DNA of 64,000 nucleotides from AP-15 sp963737145. GTDB lineage: Bacteria; Pseudomonadota; Alphaproteobacteria; ATCC43930; CGMCC-115725. The notes below the pieces were generated by a model, which searched no databases, was not told the DNA's origin, and saw only the letters and a list, made by a program, of their open reading frames with translations. Where the stretch lies: the NCBI GenBank assembly GCA_963737145.1, contig CAVTRO010000004.1, forward strand, positions 789,868-853,867, written 5' to 3'. Positions within the stretch are counted from its first letter, which is position 1. Each line of letters begins with the position of its first letter. A program made the translations under genes and the position numbers. Shown piece after piece: positions 1 through 8,918 of this stretch.

Positions 1-276
1 ATCGTCAACCTTGCGGTTGACGAGGTCGGCGGCCAATGCAGAGAGCCGATCGTAATTGCTTTCGGCCCAACGGTATTCGATCGCGACGTTTTGGCCATAG
101 ACCTACCCGGTTTCGCCAAGTCCCTGGGCCATCGGGCCGTGGCCTAAAGGATTGGGACCACGCAAGAAGCTACTGAGGAAACCGACCACCGGCATCGCCC
201 TTTGCTGCGCGCGGGCGGCACCGGGCCAAGCGGTTACGACGCTGCCGAGAAGGACCAGGAGGTCCCGCCGCCTCAC
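1..276 (-). pseudogene. ABC_sub_bind-family substrate-binding protein, 5' part, nonsense-interrupted
   Basis: This is the N-terminal part of a periplasmic binding protein of the ABC_sub_bind (TrpX-like) family. The gene runs off the left edge of the window. The GTG start at 276 overlaps the TGA of the upstream gene (GTGA). The product opens with a twin-arginine-like signal (VRRRDLLVLLGSVV, then an AARAQQ cleavage region) and the family's MPVVGFLSS strand. A TAG at 103-105 stops the frame. Past it the same frame resumes clear family sequence (VYGQNVAIEYRWAESNYDRL), where relatives have GYVEGQNVAIEYRWAEG. It is therefore a nonsense-interrupted gene or a sequencing error. No permease or ATPase gene is visible in the window to say what it transports. 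Confidence 0.7.
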
Positions 277-1268
277 TCGATCACCTCGTCGGCGCGGGCG
301 AGGATGGTCTGGGGGATCGTCAGATCCAATGCCGCGGCGGTTTTGAGGTTCACGACCAGCTCGAAACTTGTCGGCGCCTGAACCGGCAGGTCGGCGGGCT
401 TGGCGCCGTTGAGGATGCGGCCGACATAGGCTGCGCCACGGCGGAACAAATCCTCGGTAACGATGCCGTAGCATAAGAGGCCGCCGATACTGGCGAAGAA
501 ACGGTACGGATAGACCGCGGGCAAGCGGTGGCGGGCTGCCAGCTCGACGATCAGGTTGCGGTGGATGATCGCGAAGGCGTCGGGCAGGACGGCTAAGCCG
601 CCGCCCGGCCGAGATGCAAGAGCGGCCATCGCGCCTTCGATATCGGCGTCGCTGTTGATCGGGACCGCGCTGGTTTGCACGGCCAGTTCCGGCCCGGCGG
701 CTTCGAAAGGCTGCAAGAAATAGGCGGCAAACGGGGCAGTGGCAGGATTGTAGAGCATCGCCACGCGCCGGATCGCGGGTGCGGTCTCCTTAACGAGCTC
801 GACCCATTTGCCACCCAGAGACGGTTCGATGTTGATGTCGGTGAAGCCGGTGACATTGCCGCCGGGACGCGACAGCGTCTTGACGAAGCCGCTGCCGACC
901 GGGTCGGAAACTACTGCAAACACGATCGGGATCGTGCGCGTCTCCTTCAGGAGCGCGGCGACCGCGGGGGTGGTGACCGCAAAAAGCAGATCGGGCTGCC
1001 GTTTAACCAACTGCTTGGCGCAGTTTCGCAGCCGACCGGCATCGCCCGCGGCCCAACCGTAGTCGATCTCGATATTTTGACCCTGTCGCCAGCCAGCCTC
1101 ATCGAGCGCCTTGCGAAATGCGCCGATCCAGCGCTGCGCCAAGGGATCGTCCTCGCCGAATGTCGTCAGAACGCCGACCCGCCGCATCCGGTCCGGCGCC
1201 TGCGCGCCGGCCAACCCCGGCGAGAATGCCGCGCCGGCAAAGAATGCGAGGAGGCGTCGCCGCCTCAT
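273..1268 (-). CDS. ABC transporter substrate-binding protein (ABC_sub_bind family)
   Basis: This is the intact member of the tandem array, 331 residues, the usual family length. It has an Arg-rich start (MRRRRLLAFFAGAA) with a Sec/Tat-type signal ending near AGAQA, followed by the two-lobed binding-protein fold. Family landmarks include RRVGVLTTFGEDD, GQNIEIDYGWA, SRPGGNVTGFTD, the hinge-like RRVAMLYNP and the terminal ILARADEVIE. The start ATG overlaps the TGA of the next gene upstream (ATGA), and its own TGA overlaps the GTG of the following gene. The three genes are therefore probably translated as one coupled unit. The ligand is unknown. Relatives are annotated as binding aromatic amino acids or remain uncharacterised, and no transporter membrane component is nearby. 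Confidence 0.88.
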   Translation of the reverse strand: MRRRRLLAFFAGAAFSPGLAGAQAPDRMRRVGVLTTFGEDDPLAQRWIGAFRKALDEAGWRQGQNIEIDYGWAAGDAGRLRNCAKQLVKRQPDLLFAVTTPAVAALLKETRTIPIVFAVVSDPVGSGFVKTLSRPGGNVTGFTDINIEPSLGGKWVELVKETAPAIRRVAMLYNPATAPFAAYFLQPFEAAGPELAVQTSAVPINSDADIEGAMAALASRPGGGLAVLPDAFAIIHRNLIVELAARHRLPAVYPYRFFASIGGLLCYGIVTEDLFRRGAAYVGRILNGAKPADLPVQAPTSFELVVNLKTAAALDLTIPQTILARADEVIE

Positions 1269-2237
1269 TCGATGACCTCGTCGGCGCGGGCGAGGATGGC
1301 AGGCGGGATGGTAAGGCCGAGCGCGCCGGCGGTCTTGAGATTGATGGTCAGGTCGAATTTGCGCGGCGGCTCGACCGGCAGGTCGGCCGGTTTTGCACCC
1401 TTGAGGATCTTGTCGACGAAGCCGGCGGCGCGGCGGAACAGGTCGCGGTAATCGGCGCCGAACGACATCAACCCCCCATCGGCCGGAAAGACGCGGAAGG
1501 AGTAGATCGCGGGTAGCCGAGATTCCGCGGCGAGCGCGATGAGCTGGGCGCGCTTGGCGGGGCCGAGCGGGCCGGAAGCCACATAGACGGCTTCGCAGCG
1601 CTCGCCGCGCAACCGCGCGAAGGCGAGTTCGAGGGCCGTTCCGGTCGTCGCCTCGAGCATCAGCGGCTCGATCTTCATCTGCGCGGCATTGCTGCGGATG
1701 TCCTGCAGCTTTTGCTCGAGGCCGGGATCTTTCCTGACGATGACCGCAACCCGGCGCAGCCCGGGGACCAGTTCCTGCAGCAGCTGCAACCGCTTTGCGA
1801 TCAGCTCGGACGAGGTCAGCGACAGCCCCGTGACGTTGCTGCGGGGGTGGTCCAGGCTCGCGACAACGCCGAGCGCGACCGGATCGTCGACGCCGACCAT
1901 GACGATCAGGATCGTCGCGGTCGCGCGCTTCGCGGCGAGCGTGGCCGGCGTGCCGGCGGTGACCAGGATTGCGGCGCCGGAGCCGATCAGCTCCTTGACC
2001 ATGCCAGGCAGCTGCTCTGCGCCCTCCTCGGCCCAGCGGTCGACAATCGTGACGTTGCTGCCGTCGGTCCAGCCGAGCGCGGAAAGATTTTCACGAAATG
2101 CATCGAGGAGGCCCTGGTTGTCCTGCCGCGACCCCACTTGGACAAAGCCGATGCGCGGAGTGTTGGATATCGGCCGAGGCCGGGTTCCGGGTCATCGCCG
2201 TCACGGTGGCGAGCACCAGCAAGTCGCGCCGCCTCAT
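1265..2237 (-). pseudogene. ABC_sub_bind-family substrate-binding protein, frameshifted near its 5' end
   Basis: The third array member. Translation from ATG 2237 gives a normal signal start (MRRRDLLVLATVTAM) but runs out of family sequence near 2170. From there the correct sequence (TPRIGFVQVGSRQDNQGLL onward) lies in another frame and continues cleanly to the TGA at 1265. One single-base indel near 2165-2180 separates the signal peptide from about 300 residues of mature domain. The mature part keeps the family landmarks HPRSNVTGLSLTSSEL, GLRRVAVIVRKD and the terminal ILARADEVIE. A GTG at 2137 would restart the open part but would yield a protein without a signal. Either the gene is dead for export or the indel is a sequencing error. 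Confidence 0.75.
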
Positions 2238-2332
2238 TCGATGACCTCGCCGGCGCGGCCGGGCTGTTGTGGCCGCGCCGCACACACGGCGATGATCGCG
2301 CCGCGGGACAGGATCAACTCTCCGCGTCTCAC
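2234..2332 (-). pseudogene. Deletion scar of a further ABC_sub_bind gene (signal peptide joined to last residues)
   Basis: A 32-codon frame begins with GTG 2332 and reads VRRGELILSRGAIIAV then CAARPQQPGRAGEVIE. The first half matches the signal peptide of the neighbouring binding proteins (Arg-rich start, AARPQQ region). The last residues match their C-terminus (ARADEVIE). About 300 codons in between are missing. Its TGA overlaps the ATG of the next gene exactly as in the intact members, so this is a remnant left by an internal deletion. Just upstream, at 2326-2345, lies another damaged copy of the ADEVIE-stop end with one base missing, the trace of a still earlier member. Confidence 0.6.
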
Positions 2333-2515
2333 TCGATTCCTCATCGGCGGTGTGTTGAACGCATAAAGCGGAATGACCGAGACTTCGCAGGATAACACGA
2401 CCAGCGCGCCGCCTCGATACATCGGGATTTGCAGCGCAACCACGCGGTTGAGTCCTCGTAGCGGCGTGCTATAGGCAGGGGGGCCGTCGGCCCATTTGTT
2501 TGCGAGAACCATCCA

Positions 2516-3604
2516 ATGGCAGATTTCGACCCCGCGACGGATGCGGTCCTTGCCGAGATCGCCGCCGCGCCGTCGCCTGAAGCGCTGGAGGAGCTGCGCC
2601 TCAAGGTGCTCGGGCGGCGTGGGTCATTGACCCTGGCGATGCGCGAATTGGGCGGGCTCGAGCCGGAGGAGCGGCGGCGCGCCGGCGCGGCATTGAACGC
2701 CGCCAAGGACCGCATCGCGGCGGCGCTCGGCGAGGCCGCCGCGCGGCTCGGGCGGGCGGCGCTCGAACAGCGGCTCGCCGGCGAGCGCGCCGATGTGACC
2801 CTGCCGGTGCCGTTCGCCACCGCCGGGCGGCTCCATCCGATCAGCCAGACCATCGACGAGATCGTCGCGATCTTCGGCGAGATGGGCTTCGAGGTCGCCG
2901 AAGGCCCGCATATCGAGGAGGATTTCTACAATTTCACCGCGCTCAACATCCCGCCCGAGCATCCGGCCCGGCAGGAGCACGACACCTTCTATCTGCCGGA
3001 GCGGCCGGACGGCACCCGGCTCGTGCTGCGCACCCATACCTCGCCGGTGCAGATCCGCACGATGCTGGCGCAGAAGCCGCCGATCCGCATCATCGTCCCC
3101 GGCCGCACCTTCCGCATGGACCACGACGCGACGCACTCGCCGATGTTCCATCAGGTCGAGGGGCTGGTGATCGACCGGACCACCCATATGGGCCATCTGA
3201 AGGGCTGCCTGATCGAGTTCTGCCGCGCGTTTTTCGGTCTCGACGATCTGCCGGTGCGCTTCCGCCCGAGCTATTTCCCGTTCACCGAGCCCTCGGCCGA
3301 GGTCGATATCGGCTGCTCGCGCGAGGGCGGCGAACTGAAGATCGGCGCCGGCGGCGACTGGCTCGAAATCCTCGGCAGCGGCATGGTCCACCCGCAGGTG
3401 CTGGAGAATTGCGGCATCGATCCCGCCGAGTATCAGGGCTTTGCCTTCGGCATGGGGATCGAGCGCGTGGCGATGCTGAAATACGGCATCCCCGATCTGC
3501 GCACCTTCTACGATTGCGATCTGCGCTGGCTGCGGCATTACGGCTTCCTGCCGCTCGACATTCCCTCGCTCGTGCGCGGCCCGCTCCCTGGAGGGGCGGC
3601 ATGA
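2516..3604 (+). CDS. pheS: Phenylalanine--tRNA ligase alpha subunit
   Basis: This cytoplasmic class II aminoacyl-tRNA synthetase subunit charges tRNA-Phe as part of an alpha2beta2 enzyme. The product is 362 residues, normal length. An N-terminal coiled-coil arm (about residues 1-90) is followed by the catalytic domain. Motif 2 is visible as PGRTFRMDHDATHSPMFHQ and motif 3 as GFAFGMGIERVAMLKYGI. The FPFTEPSAEVDI and GSGMVHP segments are also present. Its TGA overlaps the ATG of pheT (ATGA at 3601-3604), the usual pheST coupling. No rplT or infC gene lies upstream. The reading frame is fully intact, in contrast to pheT next to it. Confidence 0.97.
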   Translation: MADFDPATDAVLAEIAAAPSPEALEELRLKVLGRRGSLTLAMRELGGLEPEERRRAGAALNAAKDRIAAALGEAAARLGRAALEQRLAGERADVTLPVPFATAGRLHPISQTIDEIVAIFGEMGFEVAEGPHIEEDFYNFTALNIPPEHPARQEHDTFYLPERPDGTRLVLRTHTSPVQIRTMLAQKPPIRIIVPGRTFRMDHDATHSPMFHQVEGLVIDRTTHMGHLKGCLIEFCRAFFGLDDLPVRFRPSYFPFTEPSAEVDIGCSREGGELKIGAGGDWLEILGSGMVHPQVLENCGIDPAEYQGFAFGMGIERVAMLKYGIPDLRTFYDCDLRWLRHYGFLPLDIPSLVRGPLPGGAA

Positions 3605-6000
3605 AGACGACGCTCGCCTGGCTCAAGGAGCATCTCGAAACCGAGGCGCCGCTCGACGAGATCGTCGAGCGGCTCGTCATGCTCGGCCACGAAGTCGAGG
3701 GGGTCGAGAACCGCGCCGCCGGTCTCGAACCGTTCACGGTCGCGTCGGTCGTGTCGGCGGAACCGCACCCCAACGCCGACCGGCTGAAGGTCTGCGTCGT
3801 CGATACCGGGAAGGGGCAGGTTCAGGTGGTCTGCGGCGCGCCGAACGCCCACGCCGGGATGAAGGGCGTGTTCGCGCCCGCCGGCACCGTCATCCCGCGC
3901 ACCGGCGCGTTGCTGAAGGAAACCGTGATCCGCGGCGTCGCCTCGCGCGGCATGCTGTGCTCGGCCTACGAGCTGGGCCTCGGCGAGGATCACGAAGGGA
4001 TCATCGAATTGCCGCAGGACGCGCCGGTCGGGGCGCCCTATGCGAGCGTCATCGGGCTCGGCGACACCGTGCTCGACATCAAGGTGACGCCGAACCGCGC
4101 CGATTGCCTCGGCGTGCGCGGCATCGCCCGCGATCTCGCCGCCGCCGGGCTCGGGCAGGCTGAAGCCGCTCGACACGACGCCGGTCCCCGGGCATTTCCG
4201 TTCGCCGATCGGCATCGAGATCGAGGACCGCACCGCCTGCCCGCTGTTTCTCGGCCGGCACATCCGCGGCGTCCGCAACGGGCCGAGCCCGGCATGGCTG
4301 CAAGACCGGCTCGAAGCGATCGGGCTGCGGCCGATCTCGGCGCTGGTCGACATCACGAATTTCCTGACCTTCGACCTCGACCGGCCGCTGCATGTGTTCG
4401 ATGCCGGCGCGGCTCGCCGGCGATCTGACGGTGCGCTTGGCGCAGGCCCGGCGAAACCTTGCTCGCGCTCAACGGGCAGGAATACGCGCTCGATCCGGAA
4501 ATGACGGTCATCGCCGACGCTGCCGGCGTGCAGAGCCTCGGCGGCGTGATCGGCGGCGAGGCGACCGGCATGCACCGAAGCGACGACCGAGGTGCTCATC
4601 GAGGCGGCGCTGTTCGATCCGGTCCGCACCGCGGCGACCGGCCGCAAGCTCAACATTGCGAGCGATGCGCGCTATCGCTTCGAGCGCGGCCTCGATCCGG
4701 CCTTCGTCGGGGACGGGCTGGAGATCGCGACGCGGCTGATGCTGGAGCTGTGCGGCGGCGAGGCGTCCGAGGTCATCACCGCCGGCGCCGTGCCCGATTG
4801 GCGGCGCCGATATGTGCTGCGCGCCGAGCGGCCGGCGAGCCTCGGCGGGCTCCACGTGCCGCATCAGGAGAGCGCCGAGATCCTCGACGGCGCTCGGCTG
4901 CGCGGTCGAGACCCTCGCGGGCGGCGATCTCTCGGTCGAGCCGCCTTCCTGGCGCGGCGACATCGTCGGCGAGGCCGATCTCGTCGAGGAGGTGCTGCGG
5001 ATCAAGGGCTACGACCAGATCCCGGCGGTGCCGCTCGAACGAGCGACGCCGCTGTCGCGGCCGGCGTTGACGCCGGCGCAGCGCCGGGCCGAGCTGGTCC
5101 GCCGCACCCTCGCCGAGCGCGGGCTGACCGAAGGCGGTGACGTTCTCGTTCGTCGCGGCACGCGAGGCCGAGCTGTTCGGCGGCGCCAAGCCGGAATTGC
5201 GTCTGGTCAATCCGATCAGCGCCGATCTCGATGCGATGCGGCCGTCGTTGCTGCCGGGGCTCGTCGCCGCCGCGCGCCGCAACGCCGATCGCGGCTTTCC
5301 CGATGCGGCATTGTTCGAACTCGGGCCGCTCTATCGCGACGACACGCCGGAAGGCCAAGTGCTCAGCCGCCGCCGGCGTGCGCAGCGGGCATACCGGCCC
5401 CAAGCACTGGCGTATGCGCGGCCCGCGAGGTCGATCTCTTCGACGCCAAGGCCGATGCGCTCGCCGCTCTCGCCGCGATGGGCGCTCCGGCGGAGAACAT
5501 CCAGGTCACCGCCGACCCGCCCGCCTGGTTCCATCCGGGCCGCGGCGGCACGTTGCGGCTCGGGCCGACGGTGCTCGGCGCCTTTGGCGAATTGCATCCG
5601 GCGGTGCTCGAAGCGCTCGATGCGCGGCCGCCGATCGCCGGCTTCGAGGTATTTCTCGACGCCGTGCCCGCAGCCGCGCGCCGGCGCGTGCAAAGCCGCC
5701 GCTTGCGCCTCTCGGTATTCCAGCCGATCGAGCGCGATTTCGCCTTTGTCGTCGACCGCGACCTGCCGGCCGAGACCCTGCTGCGCGCCGCCCGCGGTGT
5801 CGACCGCAAGCTCGTCTCCGAGATCCGTCTGTTCGACGTCTATGAAGGGACGGGCCTGCCGGAGGGCAAGAAATCGCTCGCGATCACGGTCGTGCTGCAG
5901 CCGCAGGAGCGGACCCTGACCGAGGCCGAAATCGAAGGTTTCTCCAAGCGCCTCGATCGCGCAAGTCGAAAAGGCGACCGGCGGCCGGTTGCGAGCGTGA
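3601..6000 (+). CDS. pheT: Phenylalanine--tRNA ligase beta subunit, interrupted by nine apparent +1 frameshifts
   Basis: This is the beta subunit of PheRS (tRNA-binding, B3/B4 editing, B5 and FDX-ACB domains). The start ATG 3601 overlaps the pheS stop. Residues 1-185 are clean (MKTTLAWLKEHLETEAPLDE; EMAP-like domain with HPNADRLKVC). Beyond about 4150 the true protein is recovered only by dropping one base at each of nine places: near 4153, 4408, 4446, 4573, 4889, 5133, 5367, 5420 and 5954. Stitched segments include PISALVDITNFLTFDL, SPSWRGDI-type B5 sequence and the terminal QVEKATGGRLRA ending at TGA 6000. Each correction has the same sign. The gene is essential and normally single copy, so sequencing or assembly error is the simplest explanation. 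Confidence 0.85.
5977..6000. repeat. 24-bp direct repeat, copy 1 (3' end of pheT)
   Basis: The last 24 bases of pheT, ending with its TGA, occur again without a mismatch and in the same orientation at 7153-7176. Identity stops sharply on both sides. The two copies bracket the methyltransferase-like gene, the small membrane protein gene and the inverted-repeat element. Confidence 0.85.
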
Positions 6001-6658
6001 CCAAACCGTCGCGGGCGATGGTCGCCCAGACGCTCGGGTTCATCCTGCTGATTGCCGTCGTCCTATTCGGAGCCGCTGGCCGGATCCACATTCCGCTGTT
6101 CTGGGCATACCTCGGAATCCTCGCCGCAGTGTCCACGCCGGCCTCTTTCTGACCGATGAGGACCTCGCCCGGGAACGCATGCGGCCGGGCGGCCACCCGC
6201 CGGGGTTGAGGCTCTACTTCGCCTTCTTGCTGTGTCTTGCGCATTGGATGATTGCCGGCCTCGATCGCCGCTTCCACTGGTCCGATACGGTTCCGCTGTC
6301 GTTGCGGATCGCCGCGCTCGCGTTTTCGCCGCCGGGTTGGCGCTCTTCGTCTGGGCGATGCACGTGAACCGGTTCTTCTCCTCGGTCGTCCGGATACAGC
6401 AGGAGCGCGGGCACCAAACCGTCACCGCCGGCCCTTATCGTTGGGTGCGCCATCCCGGGTTATGCCGGCGCGATCCCCGCGATCGTGGCAAGCGGGATCG
6501 CCCTCTGCTCATGGCTCGCAACGGCGCTCGGCGCCCTCGGAGTGCCGCTCCTCCTGTGGCGAACAATCATCGAGGACCGCGCCTTGCGCGCCGAATTGCC
6601 CGGCTACCCCGAATACGCCCAACAAGTGCGCTGGCGATTGCTTCCCGGCGTCTGGTGA
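5997..6658 (+). CDS. Isoprenylcysteine carboxyl methyltransferase-like membrane protein (frameshifted)
   Basis: This encodes a multi-pass membrane methyltransferase of the ICMT/PEMT type. The start is GTG 5997 overlapping the pheT stop, or ATG 6018 (MVAQTLGFILLIAVVLFGAA). Stitching three frames gives membrane helices, then MRPGGHPPGLRLYF, an internal FVWAMHVNRFF segment, and the diagnostic C-terminal motif RGHQTVTAGPYRWVRHPGY (SAM-binding). A late RALRAELPGYPEYAQQVRW motif ends at LLPGVW, stop 6656-6658. The breaks are near 6126 (one base missing or two extra), 6331 (one T missing in a T run) and 6459 (one base extra). The substrate in bacteria is unknown. Confidence 0.7.
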
Positions 6659-6713
6659 ACGCCGCCGGAAATCTAATTCACCCGGCCCTACAGCGCTCCG
6701 CGGCCGGGCCCGT

Positions 6714-6911
6714 TCAAATGGAGCTGCGTTTGTAGCCGTAGAGGTGAGCCGCGATGTACATCCCGAGCATTCCTAGGGCAAAGCCAGCGGAAAATACGCC
6801 CAGGTCGTGACGCCACGGCGCCTCGACAAACCAAGCTTTGCCGTTCAAGATCGCCAGGACGACAAGGACAGCAACGGCGTAGCCGGTGAGTGTACGCCTT
6901 TGTATCTGCAT
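6714..6911 (-). CDS. Small two-helix membrane protein, unknown function
   Basis: A 65-residue protein with two hydrophobic stretches, TGYAVAVLVVLAILNGKAWF and FSAGFALGMLGMYIAAHLYG, separated by a short polar loop (VEAPWRHDL) and ended by a basic YKRSSI tail. The ATG at 6911 is preceded at proper spacing by GGAGG, which supports real translation. I do not recognise the family. It lies antisense to and downstream of the methyltransferase-like gene, with no obvious operon partner. Confidence 0.6.
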   Translation of the reverse strand: MQIQRRTLTGYAVAVLVVLAILNGKAWFVEAPWRHDLGVFSAGFALGMLGMYIAAHLYGYKRSSI

Positions 6912-7017
6912 CTCTCGCCTCCGTGTGCTCTATATGCTCTCGATGTTTGGCCATTCTCAAAGCTTGGCTCAAAATGAATTCGGCCTTCATAACGGGTTAT
7001 CGGGGGGCAGATATCGT

Positions 7018-7145
7018 AGGGCGGATGCAATCCGCCGATCCGGCGGGCGGATTGCGGGGCCTAACCGCGTGTTCTGCCTTTGTATCGCTTCGGCCGGCAA
7101 ACGGCGTTGCCGGTGACGGCTGAAGTGGCGGATTGCATCCGCCCT
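7018..7145. repeat. Perfect 19-bp inverted repeat bracketing a small element
   Basis: The 19 bases at 7018-7036 are the exact reverse complement of 7127-7145. The core is GGCGGATGCAATCCGCC, itself nearly palindromic. About 90 bp lie between the arms. The size and end structure resemble a REP/MITE-type element. No coding sequence is convincing inside it. It sits just downstream of the TPR gene and inside the interval bracketed by the 24-bp direct repeat. Confidence 0.65.
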
Positions 7146-7150
7146 GCGAA

Positions 7151-8772
7151 CTACCGGCGGCCGGTTGCGAGCGTGAGTAGGGGGAGACGGTTGGCCGACG
7201 GCTGCGCCTGCGGGCCGCCGCCGGTAACGCGGTTGTTCAACCACTCGCCAAAGCGTTCCCGGCACGCTGTCTCGAGGTGCGCGCGAGCGGCGGCCAACTC
7301 TTTCGGGTTGCGCTCGGGGGTCCAGGCGGACACGGCAGTCTCGAAGCAAGCAATGGCCCGCTCCCGATTCTCCAGGCGGTTCCGGCAGAGCGCTCCCGGT
7401 AGGCAATGCCGAGCTTCAGGTGAGTGGCGGCCCATTCTTCTGGATTGGCCGCGCGGGTCCAGACCGACAGGGCGTCCTCGAAGGCGCCGATCGCCCGCTC
7501 CAGGTTCTCCGCCCGCTCCCCGGCGGGACGCTCCAAATAGGCTGCGCCGAGCTTCATACGAACGGCGGCCCACACTTGCGGATCGGCCTCGCGGGTCCAA
7601 ACCGAGAGAGCATCCTCGAAAGCCGCGACGGCCCGTTCCCGGTTCTCCGCCTGATTGCCGACAGGACGTTCCCAATAGGCGATGCCGAGGTTCATGCAAG
7701 CGGCGGCCCACTTTTCGGGGTTGTTCTCGCGGGTCCACACCGACAGCGCGTCCTCAAACGCCCCAAGCGCCCGCTCCCGGTTCTGCGACCGGTAGCCGGC
7801 AATACGTTCCCAGCAGGTAATGCCGATATTCATGCGGGCGGCAGCCCATTGTTCCGGGTTGCGTTCGCGTGACCAGACCGAGAGAGCGCCTTCAAAGGCG
7901 TCGAGCGCCCGCTCCTGGTTTTCCCACCGGTGGCCGGCATAGCGCTCCCGATAGGCGACGCCCAGGTTCATTTTAATGGTGGCCCAGTCCTCCGGGTCGC
8001 GGCCGGATGTCCACACCGAGAGGCAGTCCTGGAAGGCGCCGATGGCTTGTTCTTGGTGCTCCTGGCGATCGCCGGTATGGCGCTCCCAATAGGCGATGCC
8101 GAGATTCATGCGAGCGGCGGCCCAGTGTTCCGGGTTGCGCTCGCGGGTCCACACCGAGAGGCAGTCCGCGAAGGCGCCGATCGCCCGCTCAAAATTGTCC
8201 GAGCGGTCGCCGGCAAGCCGGTCGCGATAGGCAACGCCGAGGTTCATGCGAGCGGTGGCCCACTGTTCCGGAGCGTGTTCGCGCGTCAACACCGAGAGAG
8301 CATCCTCGAAGGCGGCAATGGCCATCTCCCAGTTCTGGGACGGGTCGCCGTCGTGCCGCTGCGCGTAGGCAAGCCCGAGCTTCGTGCGAGCGGTGGCCCA
8401 GTCGGGGTCTTCTTCGGGCGCCTCTTCCCGACGGGGCGCGCTCTGACGATCTCTCAGTGTCTCGAGCAGACCTGTAAGCTCTTGGAGGGAATCGCGCAGT
8501 CGCGCGAACCCTTGGTTTCTGACGTCGTGCGATTTCTGGCAAACGACTGCGCGATTGCGCTCGCCCGGCGAGACCGAGGCGGCCTCTTCGAGGGCGGCAA
8601 TGGCGATCTCCCAGTTACGGGACCGGGTTTCGCGACTCCTCTGCGGCCCAACGAGATCTGGAAGCTCCTGCAAGGGGTCGTGCGGCCGCGACAACCCTCT
8701 ATCCTGGTCTCTGACCTCGATCGATGGCGGCAGAACGCCGCCGCGGGTCATCGGCCCCCCTGCAGTAGGCAT
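7151..8772 (-). CDS. Tetratricopeptide-repeat protein of eight 46-residue units (one frameshift)
   Basis: A protein of about 540 residues if one base is restored near 7393. ATG 8772 is chosen over an upstream TTG because GGCAGGAG lies at the right distance. A charged N-terminal region of about 124 residues contains a partial unit (NWEIAIAALEEAASV). Eight tandem units of 46 residues follow from about residue 125. Each starts like WAAARMNLGIAYWER, has GxRxxNxERAIxAFEDALSVWTRE and ends xNPEx. Such TPR arrays usually scaffold protein contacts and in many bacteria sit beside a CHAT protease domain. No CHAT domain is present here. There is no signal peptide. The last codons run through the 24-bp repeat shared with pheT. 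Confidence 0.82.
7153..7176. repeat. 24-bp direct repeat, copy 2
   Basis: An exact second copy of the pheT 3'-terminal 24 bases. On the minus strand it forms the last codons of the TPR gene (LTLATGRR then TAG 7153-7151). The C-terminus of that protein is therefore read antisense through a pheT-derived segment. Confidence 0.8.
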
Positions 8773-8918
8773 GGGCGGCTCCTGCCTTATTGAGGAATTA
8801 ACCAAACTACGTTATCAGCCCGCGATGGGGCCTGCACCACACGTTTGGGTTTTTTGGGGTCGCGCTGATCGCTGTCCGCTAGAACAGCTGCGCGAAACCC
8901 GCGGGACGGACACTGTCG

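Noticed and set aside
2624..3538. 304-codon open frame antisense to pheS
   Set aside because: A shadow frame of a GC-rich gene. The composition is Arg/Ala/Glu/His-rich, with no ribosome site and no family features, while pheS on the other strand is certain.
4150..6460. Programmed frameshifting as an explanation for pheT and the methyltransferase-like gene
   Set aside because: Nine shifts with no slippery heptamers or shared signals are incompatible with programmed events. Error or decay is more plausible.
7237..8400. Regular 138-bp periodicity taken as non-coding satellite DNA
   Set aside because: The repeats encode TPR units with conserved residues in one frame, so protein selection explains the period.
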